Notes: generated by a model from the letters alone, not told the origin. Counted from the first letter of the stretch, positions 17,687-26,585 are shown. The stretch: 64,000 nucleotides of DNA from Caryophanales bacterium UBA6259 (GCA_002441135.1 DJVJ01000051.1:108257-172256), one strand, 5' to 3'. Numbers and translations are program-made.

Positions 17687-18384
17687 GATTCACCCAACTC
17701 TCTATAGCCTTTTGGGGTCATATTCACTGTTTTGCGAAATAGATTACTGAAATAATGAAGGCTACTAAATCCGGTGATCTGGGCTATTTCCGAAATAGAA
17801 TAATCCATATGAGTAAGTAGTAGTATTTTTGCAATCTCAATTCGGTAATGTAGAAGATACTCGGAAAAGGATAAGCCTACTTCCTCACTAAATTTTCTAC
17901 TTAAATAAGATGCGTTCACATGAATGTTATTGGCGGCCATCGAGAGATTTAAACGTTCTCCATAATGCTCATGGATGTAAAGAATCGAATCGCGAACGAT
18001 TTTCGAGTACTCCTTATCATGGGCGTTGGTATTATATTTGGAAACAACCTCTTTTAGTTCCTTTTCAATAATTGGCTTTGTTAAATATTCAGCAACTCCT
18101 AGTCTAATGGCCCTCTGTGCAAAATGGAAATCCTGGTGAGCGGTAAGGATGACAATGTCTAATTTTGGATTACTCTTTTTTAATGCTTCTGCAATTTCTA
18201 AACCAGATTTCCCGGGTAGTTCAATATCTAAAAAAGCAAGATGAAAGTTTACCCGTTTACTTAATTGTAGAGCCTGACTACTATCCATCGCTGTATAAAT
18301 GTTACTAAGTGGAGTCATTGGTTTAATTAAAAACTCTAATTGCTCCAGAACAAATGGCTCGTCATCGACTAGTAAAATGTTCAT
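17683..18384 (-). CDS. Response regulator, REC plus AraC-type DNA-binding domain
   Basis: 233 residues. The receiver domain (about 1-118) has the acidic pocket 'VDDEP', the phospho-acceptor Asp53 in 'LAFLDIELPGKSG' and the conserved 'YLTKPI' lysine. The C-terminal 100 residues are two AraC/XylS helix-turn-helix motifs ('LNLSMAANNIHVNASYLSRKF' and 'ISEIAQITGFSSLHYFSNLF'). Start and stop codons overlap those of the kinase and the symporter, so the three genes form one tightly coupled unit. Confidence 0.93.
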   Translation of the reverse strand: MNILLVDDEPFVLEQLEFLIKPMTPLSNIYTAMDSSQALQLSKRVNFHLAFLDIELPGKSGLEIAEALKKSNPKLDIVILTAHQDFHFAQRAIRLGVAEYLTKPIIEKELKEVVSKYNTNAHDKEYSKIVRDSILYIHEHYGERLNLSMAANNIHVNASYLSRKFSEEVGLSFSEYLLHYRIEIAKILLLTHMDYSISEIAQITGFSSLHYFSNLFRKTVNMTPKGYRELGES

Positions 18385-19157
18385 TCTTGCTCCTCCTCTT
18401 CGCTATTTTCCATAATATAGGGCCAACGAATAAATACTTGAGTTCCTCCACCAGCTTTTGGCTTTAACACTAGTGAAATATCATTGCCAAAAAGCAGTTC
18501 TAAACGGCGATAAATATTGTATAACCCATGCCCTTTAAAAATTTCATCTGGGAAAGTGATGATTCTGTTTACTCCGACTCCATTATTAGATACCTCTAGC
18601 ACAGCATTTGGTGCTTCATGGGTAAAGGAGATAAATAAGCTTACTTGTCCAATTTTTTTTTCAATACCATGTTTAAAGGCATTCTCAATCAGGGTTTGAA
18701 GTAAGTAAGGAGGAACAAGAATCCTTTCTAAACCTTGCTCGATTTGGAAGTCTACCTTCAGGCGCTGTCCAAACCGGATTTGCTGAATAAATAAAAAGTT
18801 TTTTGCATGATTTAATTCCTTTTCAAATGGAATTAATTGATCTTTAATTTGGTATCTAAAACGTAAAAACAGAGATAATTGCTCTAGTACTTCAATAAGC
18901 TGTTCTGTTTTTTTTAATCGTGCTAAGCTTAATAGCAAATTTACGGTATTAAATAAAAAATGAGGCTGTATTTGTTGATTTAATTGCATATATTCACTAT
19001 GCTGTAACTCTTTTTCTAAAATAACCTTTGTATTTTCATTTTTTAATAAACTAATTTCTTGTTCAAAGGAAAGCATTAATAATAAAATGATGGCACTAGC
19101 TAAAGGCATTAATATAGCAATAATAATAAAAGCCGTAAATAAATCATAGGTGATCAT
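18381..19157 (-). CDS. Sensor histidine kinase, LytS/YesM type (His_kinase PF06580)
   Basis: 258 residues from the ATG at 19157 (GAAAGAAGTG upstream); a longer TTG-initiated form is possible. One N-terminal transmembrane helix (about 5-30) leads into a coiled coil and the His_kinase domain with 'QQIQPHFLFNTVNLLLSLAR' (phospho-acceptor His in 'QPHFLFN'). The ATPase domain shows 'LIENAFKHGI' (N box), 'NNGVG' (G1) and 'GHGLYNIYRRL' (G2). No extracellular sensor domain exists, so the signal may come from the membrane or from the co-encoded transporter. Confidence 0.9.
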   Translation of the reverse strand: MITYDLFTAFIIIAILMPLASAIILLLMLSFEQEISLLKNENTKVILEKELQHSEYMQLNQQIQPHFLFNTVNLLLSLARLKKTEQLIEVLEQLSLFLRFRYQIKDQLIPFEKELNHAKNFLFIQQIRFGQRLKVDFQIEQGLERILVPPYLLQTLIENAFKHGIEKKIGQVSLFISFTHEAPNAVLEVSNNGVGVNRIITFPDEIFKGHGLYNIYRRLELLFGNDISLVLKPKAGGGTQVFIRWPYIMENSEEEEQE

Positions 19158-19290
19158 GCAGTAACACACTTCTTTCAGAATAGAAACTGTTAACAAGTTA
19201 AACGACTGTTTATTGAGTTAAAGCGGTAGCATATCAATAAATTATCTTTTAGTATAGCATATCTTTATCCTACATTATAAACCTAAGTTA

Positions 19291-19326
19291 AAAAAATAAG
19301 TCTTTCTCGAGTCAGGAGAAAGACTT
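19291..19326 (-). terminator. Rho-independent terminator after the peptide ABC transporter genes (minus strand)
   Basis: A perfect 11-bp stem (19298-19308 with 19316-19326) is followed on the minus strand by seven T. The rest of the gap to the kinase gene (19158-19290) shows no gene; it should hold the kinase promoter. Confidence 0.85.
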
Positions 19327-19336
19327 AAAAGAGGGT

Positions 19337-20308
19337 CTATATCGATAATGTAATATGGCAAGCAACATGATGATCTTTACCAACCTGTTTCATCTCCGGC
19401 TCTTGATGCTTACATAATTCAAAGGCATAAGGACACCGGGTATGGAAGCGACAGCCTGAAGGAGGATCAATCGGTGAAGGAACATCACCTTGTAAAATAA
19501 TGCGCTCCTTCTTAATTTTCCTATTCGGCTCAGGAATCGCAGATAACAATGCTTTGGTATATGGGTGTTGTGTATTTTCAAACAAAGACTTCTTATCTGC
19601 TATCTCAACAATTTTCCCAAGATACATTACAATGACTCGATCAGAGATATGGCGTACTACCCCTAAATCATGGGATATAAATAAATAGGTTAGATCATGC
19701 TTTATTTGTAGCTCTTTTAATAGATTTAATACTTGTGCTTGAACAGAAACATCTAGTGCAGAAACGGCTTCATCACATACCACTAGCTTTGGCTCAACGG
19801 CTAATGCTCTAGCAATTCCTATCCGTTGACGCTGACCTCCACTAAATTCATGCGGAAAGCGGTCCATATGCTCTTCTTTAAGCCCAACTTGCTCAAGTAG
19901 CTCTATAATTCGGGCTCTTCTTTCTTGTTTAGGGACTACATTTAAGGTCGCTAAGGCTTCCTCTAGAATCTGGCCAACTGTTTGACGAGGATTAAGGGAA
20001 GCATAAGGATCTTGAAATATAACCTGCAAGTCCTTCCGAATTTTCCGCATTTCGCTTTTATTTAATTGTAAAAGATCCTTATCTCCAAATTTTATTTCAC
20101 CTGAGGTGGGTTCATCTAAACGAAGAATTGCTCTACCAGTAGTCGATTTTCCACAACCGGATTCCCCAACGATACTCACCGTTTCCCCTTGGCGAATGGT
20201 AAAGCTTACCCCATCAAGTGCTTTTACATGGTTTACTGTACGGCCAAGAATACCCCCTTTGATTGGAAAGTATTTTTTTAAATCTTTCACTTCTAATAAC
20301 GGCTGCAT
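19337..20308 (-). CDS. Oligopeptide/dipeptide ABC transporter ATP-binding protein (OppF/DppF-like)
   Basis: 323 residues. Cytoplasmic ATPase subunit of a peptide importer. Walker A 'GESGCGKST', Q-loop 'VIFQDPYASLNPR', ABC signature 'FSGGQRQRIGIARAL' and Walker B 'KLVVCDEAVSALD' are all present. The C-terminal peptide-transporter extension contains 'GDVPSPIDPPSGCRFHTRCP', including the Cys residues that in this family can bind an iron-sulfur cluster. It is the last gene of a four-gene minus-strand operon (permeases, OppD-like, OppF-like). Confidence 0.93.
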   Translation of the reverse strand: MQPLLEVKDLKKYFPIKGGILGRTVNHVKALDGVSFTIRQGETVSIVGESGCGKSTTGRAILRLDEPTSGEIKFGDKDLLQLNKSEMRKIRKDLQVIFQDPYASLNPRQTVGQILEEALATLNVVPKQERRARIIELLEQVGLKEEHMDRFPHEFSGGQRQRIGIARALAVEPKLVVCDEAVSALDVSVQAQVLNLLKELQIKHDLTYLFISHDLGVVRHISDRVIVMYLGKIVEIADKKSLFENTQHPYTKALLSAIPEPNRKIKKERIILQGDVPSPIDPPSGCRFHTRCPYAFELCKHQEPEMKQVGKDHHVACHITLSI

Positions 20309-20320
20309 TGGAATCCTCCT

Positions 20321-21337
20321 TTACTCTCCTACGACCTTCGTAGATAAATTTTCCTGCCATTCTTCTGTATATTTCCAGCAACGAATCTTTGATACCGGTC
20401 CAACTGCTTCTAGTTCTGGTTCTCTTTCAAAGCATAGTTCTGTGGCATAATCACAACGTGGTGCAAAGGAGCAACCAACAGGCATCTCATGTGGACTTGG
20501 TACTGTTCCTCTAATCGCGGCTAATTCTTCATCACTATCTACTCGGGGTATTGAATTCATTAGTGCCTCAGTATAGGGATGACCCGGATTATCAAAAAGG
20601 GAATCTGCATCTGTATATTCGACAACCTTACCAGCATACATCACAGCTACCTTATCACAGGTCTCCGCAATGACACCTAAGTCATGAGTAATCATAATAA
20701 TCGCAGTTCCTAATTCCTTTTGAAGCTTCTTTAGAAGATCCAAAATTTGTGCCTGAATGGTTACGTCTAAGGCAGTAGTTGGTTCATCCGCGATTAATAA
20801 TTCGGGATTACAGGATAATGCCATTGCAATCATTACTCGCTGACGCATACCACCACTTAGCTCATGCGGCTCCTGCTTTGCTCGTTTTTCAGGAGAAGGA
20901 ATACCGACTAAACGAAGCATATCTACGGCTTTATCCCAAGCCTCTCTTCTTGGAAGTCCTTGATGAATTCGGATTGCTTCAGCAATTTGTTCACCAATTG
21001 AAAATACGGGATTCAAGGAAGTCATTGGTTCTTGGAAGATCATTGAGATTTCGTTTCCACGAATTTCACGCATCGCTTCTTCCGATTTTTTTAATAGATT
21101 TTCTCCTTTAAAAATAATCTCTCCATCCACAATTTTACCTGGAGGAGTTGGAATTAAGCGCATTAAAGAAAGAGAGGTGATACTTTTTCCAGACCCTGAT
21201 TCTCCAACGATTCCTAAGGTTTCACCTCGTTTTAGAGTGAAATCAACACCATCAACCGCTTTAATTTCTCTACCTTCAGAATAAAAATAGGTTTTAAGGT
21301 TTCTAATATTTAGAATTTCATCATTGATAAGTTCCAT
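20321..21337 (-). CDS. Oligopeptide/dipeptide ABC transporter ATP-binding protein (OppD/DppD-like)
   Basis: 338 residues from the ATG at 21337 (AAAGGAGTGG upstream). Walker A 'GESGSGKSITSLSLMRL', Q-loop 'MIFQEPMTSLNPVF', signature 'LSGGMRQRVMIAMAL' and Walker B 'ELLIADEPTTALD' are intact. The C-terminal extension includes 'GTVPSPHEMPVGCSFAPRC', the same cysteine-containing family extension. Together with the OppF-like subunit it forms a heterodimeric ATPase under the two permeases. Confidence 0.93.
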   Translation of the reverse strand: MELINDEILNIRNLKTYFYSEGREIKAVDGVDFTLKRGETLGIVGESGSGKSITSLSLMRLIPTPPGKIVDGEIIFKGENLLKKSEEAMREIRGNEISMIFQEPMTSLNPVFSIGEQIAEAIRIHQGLPRREAWDKAVDMLRLVGIPSPEKRAKQEPHELSGGMRQRVMIAMALSCNPELLIADEPTTALDVTIQAQILDLLKKLQKELGTAIIMITHDLGVIAETCDKVAVMYAGKVVEYTDADSLFDNPGHPYTEALMNSIPRVDSDEELAAIRGTVPSPHEMPVGCSFAPRCDYATELCFEREPELEAVGPVSKIRCWKYTEEWQENLSTKVVGE

Positions 21338-21353
21338 TTGGTCCACTCCTTTC

Positions 21354-22274
21354 CTAGTTAAGATCAATCCGTTTATTTAAGAATCGGTAACTGATATCTA
21401 CTGTTAAATTAACAAGTACAAAGATAATAGAAACAATTAAAATGCTCCCTTGCACGGCTGGGAAATCCCGCATTCGAATAGAGTCAATAATGAAACGGCC
21501 TAATCCATTAATCGCAAAAACGGATTCTGTTAATACTGTCCCTCCTAATAGGGCACCAAACTGAAGACCGACAACGGTAATAACAGGGATAAGCGCATTT
21601 TTTAAAGCATGCTTATAAATAATTACTTTTTGCTTTACCCCTTTGGCCTTAGCTGTTCGAATATAGTCTTGACGAATAACCTCTAGCATACTTGATCTAG
21701 TCATTCTAGCAACAATGGCTGCTCCACCCGTACCTAAGGTAATGGCTGGTAGAACAACATGCATAAGTGTACCCCATCCAGCTACAGGGAATATGAGGAA
21801 TTTTACTGAGAACAACAAAATAAGCATTAATCCAAGCCAAAAGTTAGGAAGAGATACCCCTAATAAGGCAATAATCATAATCGAGATATCAGAGAAAGAG
21901 TATTGTTTTGTTGCTGAGATAATTCCAGCAAATACTCCTAAAACGACGGTAACAAAAATACTAGCAAGTGCTAATTGAAAGGTGATTGGGAAACGTACCA
22001 TAATTTCGTCAAGCACAGGGCGGTTACTACGAATCGAGGTTCCTAAATCTCCCTGTAAAACCCCACCCATATAATTGGCGTATTGAACCATCAAAGGTTG
22101 GTCTAATCCAAGCTTATGTCTTAAAAGCTCTACTTGCTCTGGAGTGGCACTCTCACCAGCTAATAATACGGCAGGGTCTCCAGGAACCATTTGCATAATT
22201 AAAAATACGACTAAGGTAACACCAAATAATACTGGAACTAATTGAAGTAAACGACGAATGATAAATACAAACAT
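21354..22274 (-). CDS. Peptide ABC transporter permease (OppB/DppB-like)
   Basis: 306 residues with six membrane helices. The N-terminal 'RLLQLVPVLFGVTLVVFLIMQMVPGDPA' is diagnostic of OppB/DppB permeases. The EAA loop 'DYIRTAKAKGVKQKVIIYKHALKNALIPV' contacts the ATPases. It is separated from oppC by 15 bases and ends 16 bases before the OppD start. Confidence 0.93.
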   Translation of the reverse strand: MFVFIIRRLLQLVPVLFGVTLVVFLIMQMVPGDPAVLLAGESATPEQVELLRHKLGLDQPLMVQYANYMGGVLQGDLGTSIRSNRPVLDEIMVRFPITFQLALASIFVTVVLGVFAGIISATKQYSFSDISIMIIALLGVSLPNFWLGLMLILLFSVKFLIFPVAGWGTLMHVVLPAITLGTGGAAIVARMTRSSMLEVIRQDYIRTAKAKGVKQKVIIYKHALKNALIPVITVVGLQFGALLGGTVLTESVFAINGLGRFIIDSIRMRDFPAVQGSILIVSIIFVLVNLTVDISYRFLNKRIDLN

Positions 22275-22289
22275 ACTGGAATCCCTCCT

Positions 22290-23189
22290 TTATTGTTTCA
22301 TTCTTGGGTCTAAAGCGTCTCGTAGCCCATCACCAAATAAATTGAAGCCTAATACAATGGTCGCAATTGCAATTCCTGGGAAGGTTGCAATATGTGGTGC
22401 ATTCCATAAAAAGTTTCTTCCTTGGCTTAGCATTGCTCCCCACTCCGGAGTTGGAAGTTGAGCACCCATTCCTAAGAAGGACAAGCCAGCTGCTGTTAAT
22501 ATCGCTGTCGCTAAACGTAATGTACCTTGAACAATAATTGGTGATAGGATATTCGGTAATATGTGAACGAAGATAATTTTAAAATCATTTGCTCCAAGAG
22601 CACGGATGGCATCAATATACTCCATTTTTTTTACAGATAAGGTGGAGCCTCTGACAATTCTTGCAAAGGTTGGGATCGAAAAAATCCCTACAGCGATCAT
22701 TACATTAAAGGTACTTGGCCCAAGGGCACTAATGATTGCTAATGCAAGCAATAATCCTGGAAATGCAAGAAGGACATCAATAAATCTCATAATCACTGTA
22801 TCTATCCACTTGCCATAATAGCCAGCTGCTAGTCCAAGCAATATTCCAAAAAAGGCACCAATAGAAACCGATACTAAACCGATCATAATCGATATTTGGG
22901 AACCATACATGACTCGACTTAAGATATCTCTACCTTTATCATCTGTTCCCATCCAATGATCTAAGGAAGGACCTTCTAATTTATTTGGTAAATCAATTTC
23001 TAGTGGATCATAGGGCGCAATAACAGGAGCTAGTATGGCGATTAAAATATAAAAAAGAATAATTGCCCCTCCGATCATCGCCATCTTATTTTTCTTAAGC
23101 TGTTTAAAGACATTCCTTAATTGTTTTAGTTTAGGTGTAAATAGATTGACCTGTTTCGTTTTGTCTATGGATACAACAGAATGGTCCAT
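22290..23189 (-). CDS. Peptide ABC transporter permease (OppC/DppC-like)
   Basis: 299 residues. The N-terminal segment before the first helix is longer, as usual for OppC. Family motifs 'DPLEIDLPNKLEGPSLDHWMG-TDDKGRDILSR', here 'HWMGTDDKGRDILSRVMYG', and the EAA loop 'EYIDAIRALGANDFKIIFVHILPN' are present. It is the first gene of the minus-strand operon. The divergent plus-strand genes encode a peptidase and a substrate-binding lipoprotein, so import and breakdown of peptides are grouped here. Confidence 0.93.
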   Translation of the reverse strand: MDHSVVSIDKTKQVNLFTPKLKQLRNVFKQLKKNKMAMIGGAIILFYILIAILAPVIAPYDPLEIDLPNKLEGPSLDHWMGTDDKGRDILSRVMYGSQISIMIGLVSVSIGAFFGILLGLAAGYYGKWIDTVIMRFIDVLLAFPGLLLALAIISALGPSTFNVMIAVGIFSIPTFARIVRGSTLSVKKMEYIDAIRALGANDFKIIFVHILPNILSPIIVQGTLRLATAILTAAGLSFLGMGAQLPTPEWGAMLSQGRNFLWNAPHIATFPGIAIATIVLGFNLFGDGLRDALDPRMKQ

Positions 23190-23220
23190 TTAGATCCCCC
23201 TCCTTAGGTTTTAATAAATA

Positions 23221-23235
23221 AATTATCAGAAATCA
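23221..23235 (-). promoter_or_regulatory. Possible CodY-like box upstream of the peptide transporter operon
   Basis: The 15 bases match the CodY consensus AATTTTCWGAAAATT at about 11 positions and lie 32 bases before the oppC start. CodY commonly represses peptide transporters. The match is imperfect and AT-rich DNA gives such matches by chance. Confidence 0.25.
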
Positions 23236-23357
23236 CACAAACTTTCTCGCTTTTTAACGTTAAAGTAAAAAAATCTCAAATAGAGGTAAAAATATTGTAA
23301 ACATTCTAAAAGAATTTTCTCTATAATGTGAATAAGCTTTTCACCTGACAAGAACTT

Positions 23358-24476
23358 ATGTCCACTGGATATGGACAACGCCAAATTGAAAAAGGGGGGA
23401 TTCCTATTAATAAACGGATTAAAAAGTTAAGAGAGAAAATGAGAACGAGTGGAGTACAAGGAGTAATTATTCTTTCATTAGAGAATCGCTATTATTTTTC
23501 TAAGTTTAGAGGTTCAAGTGGAGCACTACTTATTACAGAGCAGGAAGCTCTCCTATTTACAGATTTTCGCTATATCGATCAAGCGAAGGAACAAGCTCCT
23601 TACTTCGAAGTGCTTCAGCACACCCAAAATCTTTATGAACGAATCGCTCTTACCTTACAAAAGTTAGATATTAAAAAGGTGGGAATAGAAAGTAGTACCA
23701 TGGCCGTTGAGATTTACTTTGAAATGAAAGAGCATTTTAAAGAAATAGTAATGGAGAATATGGATCAACCGATTGCCGATTTAAGAATGTTTAAGGATCA
23801 AGAAGAGCTAGATGCCATCCAAAGAGGAATTCAGATTACAGAGCAAGCCTTTTTACAAACTCTACCCCTTTTAAAAGTAGGAATGACAGAAAAAGAGCTT
23901 GGTCTAGAACTAGAATTTGCAATGAGAAGGTTAGGTGCAGAAGGAATTAAAGCAAACCATGTTATTGCTTCAGGAGAGCGATCTGCATTACCACATGGAC
24001 AAGCAACCGAGCGAGTCATTCAAGTAGGCGACCTTGTAAAAATGGATATTGGTGCAAAAGTGGATGGCTATTATTCCGATTTTACAAGGACTGTAGTAAT
24101 GGGTGAACCATCCGAAAAACAGAAACATATTCATGAGATCGTACTTAAAGCACAGCTTGCTGCCCTAGCAGTGATTGGTCCTGGCAAGGTTTGTCGTGAG
24201 ATGGATGAAGTGGCTCGATCGATTATTCGAGATGCAGGCTATGGGGAGAACTTTGGTCACAGCTTAGGCCATTCTATTGGACTAGCCATTCATGAGAAAC
24301 CAACGATGCGCTCAACAGACTCTAGCATTTTACAGCCAAATATGGTTGTTTCGGTAGAGCCCGGTATATACATCCCCGGCTTTGGGGGAGTTCGAATTGA
24401 GGACCTTGTTCAAATTACAGAAGAGGGTATTCATAACTTTACAACCGCGCCTAAGGAATTGAAGGTTATTGGCTAA
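23358..24476 (+). CDS. Xaa-Pro peptidase / aminopeptidase P family (M24) metallopeptidase
   Basis: 372 residues in the full frame. The C-terminal pita-bread domain carries the metal ligands of M24 enzymes: 'MDIGAKVDGYYSDFTRTV' (two Asp), 'FGHSLGHSIGLAIHE' (His), 'VVSVEPGIYIPGFGGVRIED' (Glu, Glu). The N-terminal creatinase-like domain begins 'INKRIKKLREKMRTSG', which aligns with normal family N-termini. The start is uncertain: the ATG at 23358 has no ribosome binding site and adds 16 unmatched residues, while a strong AAAGGGGGG site at 23391-23399 points to an ATT codon at 23406. Probably degrades proline-containing peptides imported by the neighbouring transporter. Confidence 0.9.
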   Translation: MSTGYGQRQIEKGGIPINKRIKKLREKMRTSGVQGVIILSLENRYYFSKFRGSSGALLITEQEALLFTDFRYIDQAKEQAPYFEVLQHTQNLYERIALTLQKLDIKKVGIESSTMAVEIYFEMKEHFKEIVMENMDQPIADLRMFKDQEELDAIQRGIQITEQAFLQTLPLLKVGMTEKELGLELEFAMRRLGAEGIKANHVIASGERSALPHGQATERVIQVGDLVKMDIGAKVDGYYSDFTRTVVMGEPSEKQKHIHEIVLKAQLAALAVIGPGKVCREMDEVARSIIRDAGYGENFGHSLGHSIGLAIHEKPTMRSTDSSILQPNMVVSVEPGIYIPGFGGVRIEDLVQITEEGIHNFTTAPKELKVIG

Positions 24477-24551
24477 ATAGGTAAAGGGCTTGGCAAAAGC
24501 TAAGCTTTTCTAATAAACACATATTCAATGAAGGAAAAGGAGAGGGCAAAG

Positions 24552-26120
24552 ATGAGAAAAAGATTAATGATGTTGTTTTTAGTACTTATTATTGGAATAC
24601 TTCCAGTACTTTCTGGTTGTGGTGGGGCTCAAGACACTACATCCAACCAACCGAAAGAAAGCAATGAGCCAGGAGTAGAAGGTGGAACTTTAATTATTGC
24701 AGAATTATCCGATGCAACACAATTAGATCCACATAAAGGAACAGATATTCCATCTGCCAATGTCTATCATGGAAAAATCTATGAAGGTTTAGTAGCTCAG
24801 GATGAGAATATGAATGTTATACCAGCATTAGCAACAGAGTGGAAAAAGGTGGATGATTTAACTTGGGAGTTTAAGCTACGTGAAGGAGTTAAATTCCATG
24901 ATGGTACTGACTTTACAGCAGATGCAGTAAAAAGAACCATTGAACGAGTTTTAAATCCAGATACAGCATCTCCAAGAGCAAGCTTATTTAAAATGATTAC
25001 TGAGGTAAAAGTGGTAGACGATTACACCGTTCAATTAGTAACCGAATATCCTTTTGCTCCGCTTTTAGCTAATTTATCCCACTATTCTGCTGGAATTATT
25101 AGCCCAAAAGCAATCGATGAATTAGGAGACAAACTAGGACAAAACCCAGCTGGTACTGGCCCATTTAAGTTTAAAAGCTGGAGCCCTGGCGCAGAAATTG
25201 TTTTAGAAAAATATGAGGAATATTGGGGAGAAAAGGCAAAGGTTAATGAGGTTGTATTTAAAGTAATTCCTGAGGATGCAACAAGATTATCGATGGTTGA
25301 AACAGGAGAAGCTCATTTAGCAGAGCCAGTACAGGTAACAGAAGTAGAACGTGTTGAAGGCAGCTCAAATATGACATTACATCGTAGTGATGCATTAGGA
25401 ATTGACTATATTGGTTTTAATCTTAAAAAGGAACCATTTAATGATGTTCGTGTTCGTCAAGCAATCAATTATGCGGTAGATATGGATGTTATTTTAGAGG
25501 GTGTATACAATAATATTGGTAGTAAAGCTACTGCACCAATGGGACCAGGAGTATGGGGACATAATCCAAACCTTGAAGCCTATGCATATGATGTAAATAA
25601 AGCAAAAGAACTTCTAGCAGAAGCAGGATATCCAAACGGATTTAAAACAACCATTTGGACGAACGATAACAAAGCACGTATGGATTTAGCAGAAGTAGTA
25701 CAGTCTCAATTAAAAGGTGTAGGAATTGAAGCTGAAATCAAAGTAATGGAGTGGGGTTCATACCTTGAAGCAACAGCAAATGGCGAACATGATATGTTTG
25801 TCTTGGGTTGGTCTAACATGACAGGTGATGCCGACTACAATCAGTGGTTCTTATACCATACTGATGCACAAGGAAACCCAGGAAACCGTACCTTCTATAG
25901 CAATCCAGAGGTAGATAAGCTTATCGATGCTGGAAGAAAAGAAACAAATCCAGACGAGCGCTTAAAGATCTACGCTCAAGCACAAGAAATTGAAATGAAG
26001 GACGCACCGATGATTCTAGTGAGAAATGATATGGATCTAATCGCAGTAGGTAAAGGGGTTAAAGGCTTCTGGATGCATCCATCAGGAATCATGATGCTTA
26101 GTAATGTAACAGTTCAATAA
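24552..26120 (+). CDS. Peptide-binding lipoprotein of an ABC transporter (OppA/DppE-like)
   Basis: 522 residues from the ATG at 24552 (AAAGGAGAGGG upstream). A lipoprotein signal peptide ends at lipobox LSGC (Cys23). The mature part is a family 5 extracellular solute-binding protein: 'GGTLIIAELSDATQLDPHKG', 'VWEFKLREGVKFHDGT'-type segment ('TWEFKLREGVKFHDG') and 'FNDVRVRQAINYAVDMD'. It should deliver peptides to the divergently encoded permease and ATPase subunits. It shares its transcription direction with the peptidase gene 75 bases upstream. Confidence 0.93.
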   Translation: MRKRLMMLFLVLIIGILPVLSGCGGAQDTTSNQPKESNEPGVEGGTLIIAELSDATQLDPHKGTDIPSANVYHGKIYEGLVAQDENMNVIPALATEWKKVDDLTWEFKLREGVKFHDGTDFTADAVKRTIERVLNPDTASPRASLFKMITEVKVVDDYTVQLVTEYPFAPLLANLSHYSAGIISPKAIDELGDKLGQNPAGTGPFKFKSWSPGAEIVLEKYEEYWGEKAKVNEVVFKVIPEDATRLSMVETGEAHLAEPVQVTEVERVEGSSNMTLHRSDALGIDYIGFNLKKEPFNDVRVRQAINYAVDMDVILEGVYNNIGSKATAPMGPGVWGHNPNLEAYAYDVNKAKELLAEAGYPNGFKTTIWTNDNKARMDLAEVVQSQLKGVGIEAEIKVMEWGSYLEATANGEHDMFVLGWSNMTGDADYNQWFLYHTDAQGNPGNRTFYSNPEVDKLIDAGRKETNPDERLKIYAQAQEIEMKDAPMILVRNDMDLIAVGKGVKGFWMHPSGIMMLSNVTVQ

Positions 26121-26144
26121 TAGAATAGGATATAAATTAGTAGA

Positions 26145-26175
26145 AAGGGCATTCCTTAGGGGGTGCTCTTTTTTT
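26145..26175 (+). terminator. Rho-independent terminator after the binding-protein gene
   Basis: AGGGCA and TGCTCT can pair (one G-U pair) around a G-rich loop, followed by a run of seven T. Confidence 0.6.
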
Positions 26176-26242
26176 GCACTTTAGTAAAGTTTAAGTTCTT
26201 TAAAGGAATAAAGTATCAGAAAAACTAAGGCTTTCGCTATAG

Positions 26243-26265
26243 ACTTGGCGACATGCCAAGTTTTT
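26243..26265 (+). terminator. Second hairpin with T run in the region before the RHS leader
   Basis: ACTTGGC (26243-26249) and GCCAAGT (26255-26261) form a perfect stem with a 5-base loop, followed by TTTT. No gene is seen between 26121 and the riboswitch promoter. The flanks GCTATAG and CTATTCGGC may extend the structure. A third small hairpin, AGGAAA/TTTCCT, follows at about 26276-26300. Confidence 0.5.
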
Positions 26266-26426
26266 CTATTCGGCTAGGAAAATATAAAATTTCCTATTCA
26301 AAATAAGAGCAGCTAGCAGGGAAAATAATTGGCTCTAGATAAATTAGCTTAGGTAATTTATACCAGAAGAGTGACGATAGACCCGGTATAATAGTACTGA
26401 ATTGTGTGAAATTTCCTAAAATTGCT

Positions 26427-26455
26427 TGTCTAAAATATTACAGTATTTTACTATA
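26427..26455 (+). promoter_or_regulatory. Candidate promoter of the riboswitch-RHS transcript
   Basis: TTGTCT (26427-26432) and TACTAT (26450-26455) are 17 bases apart and would start transcription about 15-20 bases before the riboswitch aptamer. Confidence 0.5.
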
Positions 26456-26476
26456 TATTACATAAAATGATTATTT

Positions 26477-26569
26477 TTCACTGATAAAGGCAAACTCATC
26501 GAAAGATGGGGACGCAAAGCCATGGGTCTAAAGTCGAGGGATGACTATGATCGCCAGGTTGCCGTGGAG
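26477..26569 (+). ncRNA. c-di-GMP-I riboswitch (GEMM-I) aptamer
   Basis: The conserved core 'GGCAAAC...GGGGACGCAAAGCC' and the 3' 'AGGTTGCCG' of the GEMM-I class are present. P1 pairs TTCAC (26477-26481) with GTGGA (26564-26568). P2 is CATC-GAAA-GATG with a GNRA tetraloop, and P3 carries a tetraloop-receptor-like pair TCTAAAG / CTATGA. The guanine expected to contact c-di-GMP (the G before GCAAAC) is retained, arguing for c-di-GMP rather than cGAMP. The RNA leads the transcript of the WapA-like RHS gene. Identification is by motif and secondary structure, not by covariance search. Confidence 0.92.
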
Positions 26570-26585
26570 CTATAGGATTGATCTT

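Noticed and set aside
26477..26569. 3',3'-cGAMP variant of the GEMM-I riboswitch
   Set aside because: The guanine that is replaced by adenine in cGAMP-selective variants appears to be kept, so c-di-GMP is the better call.
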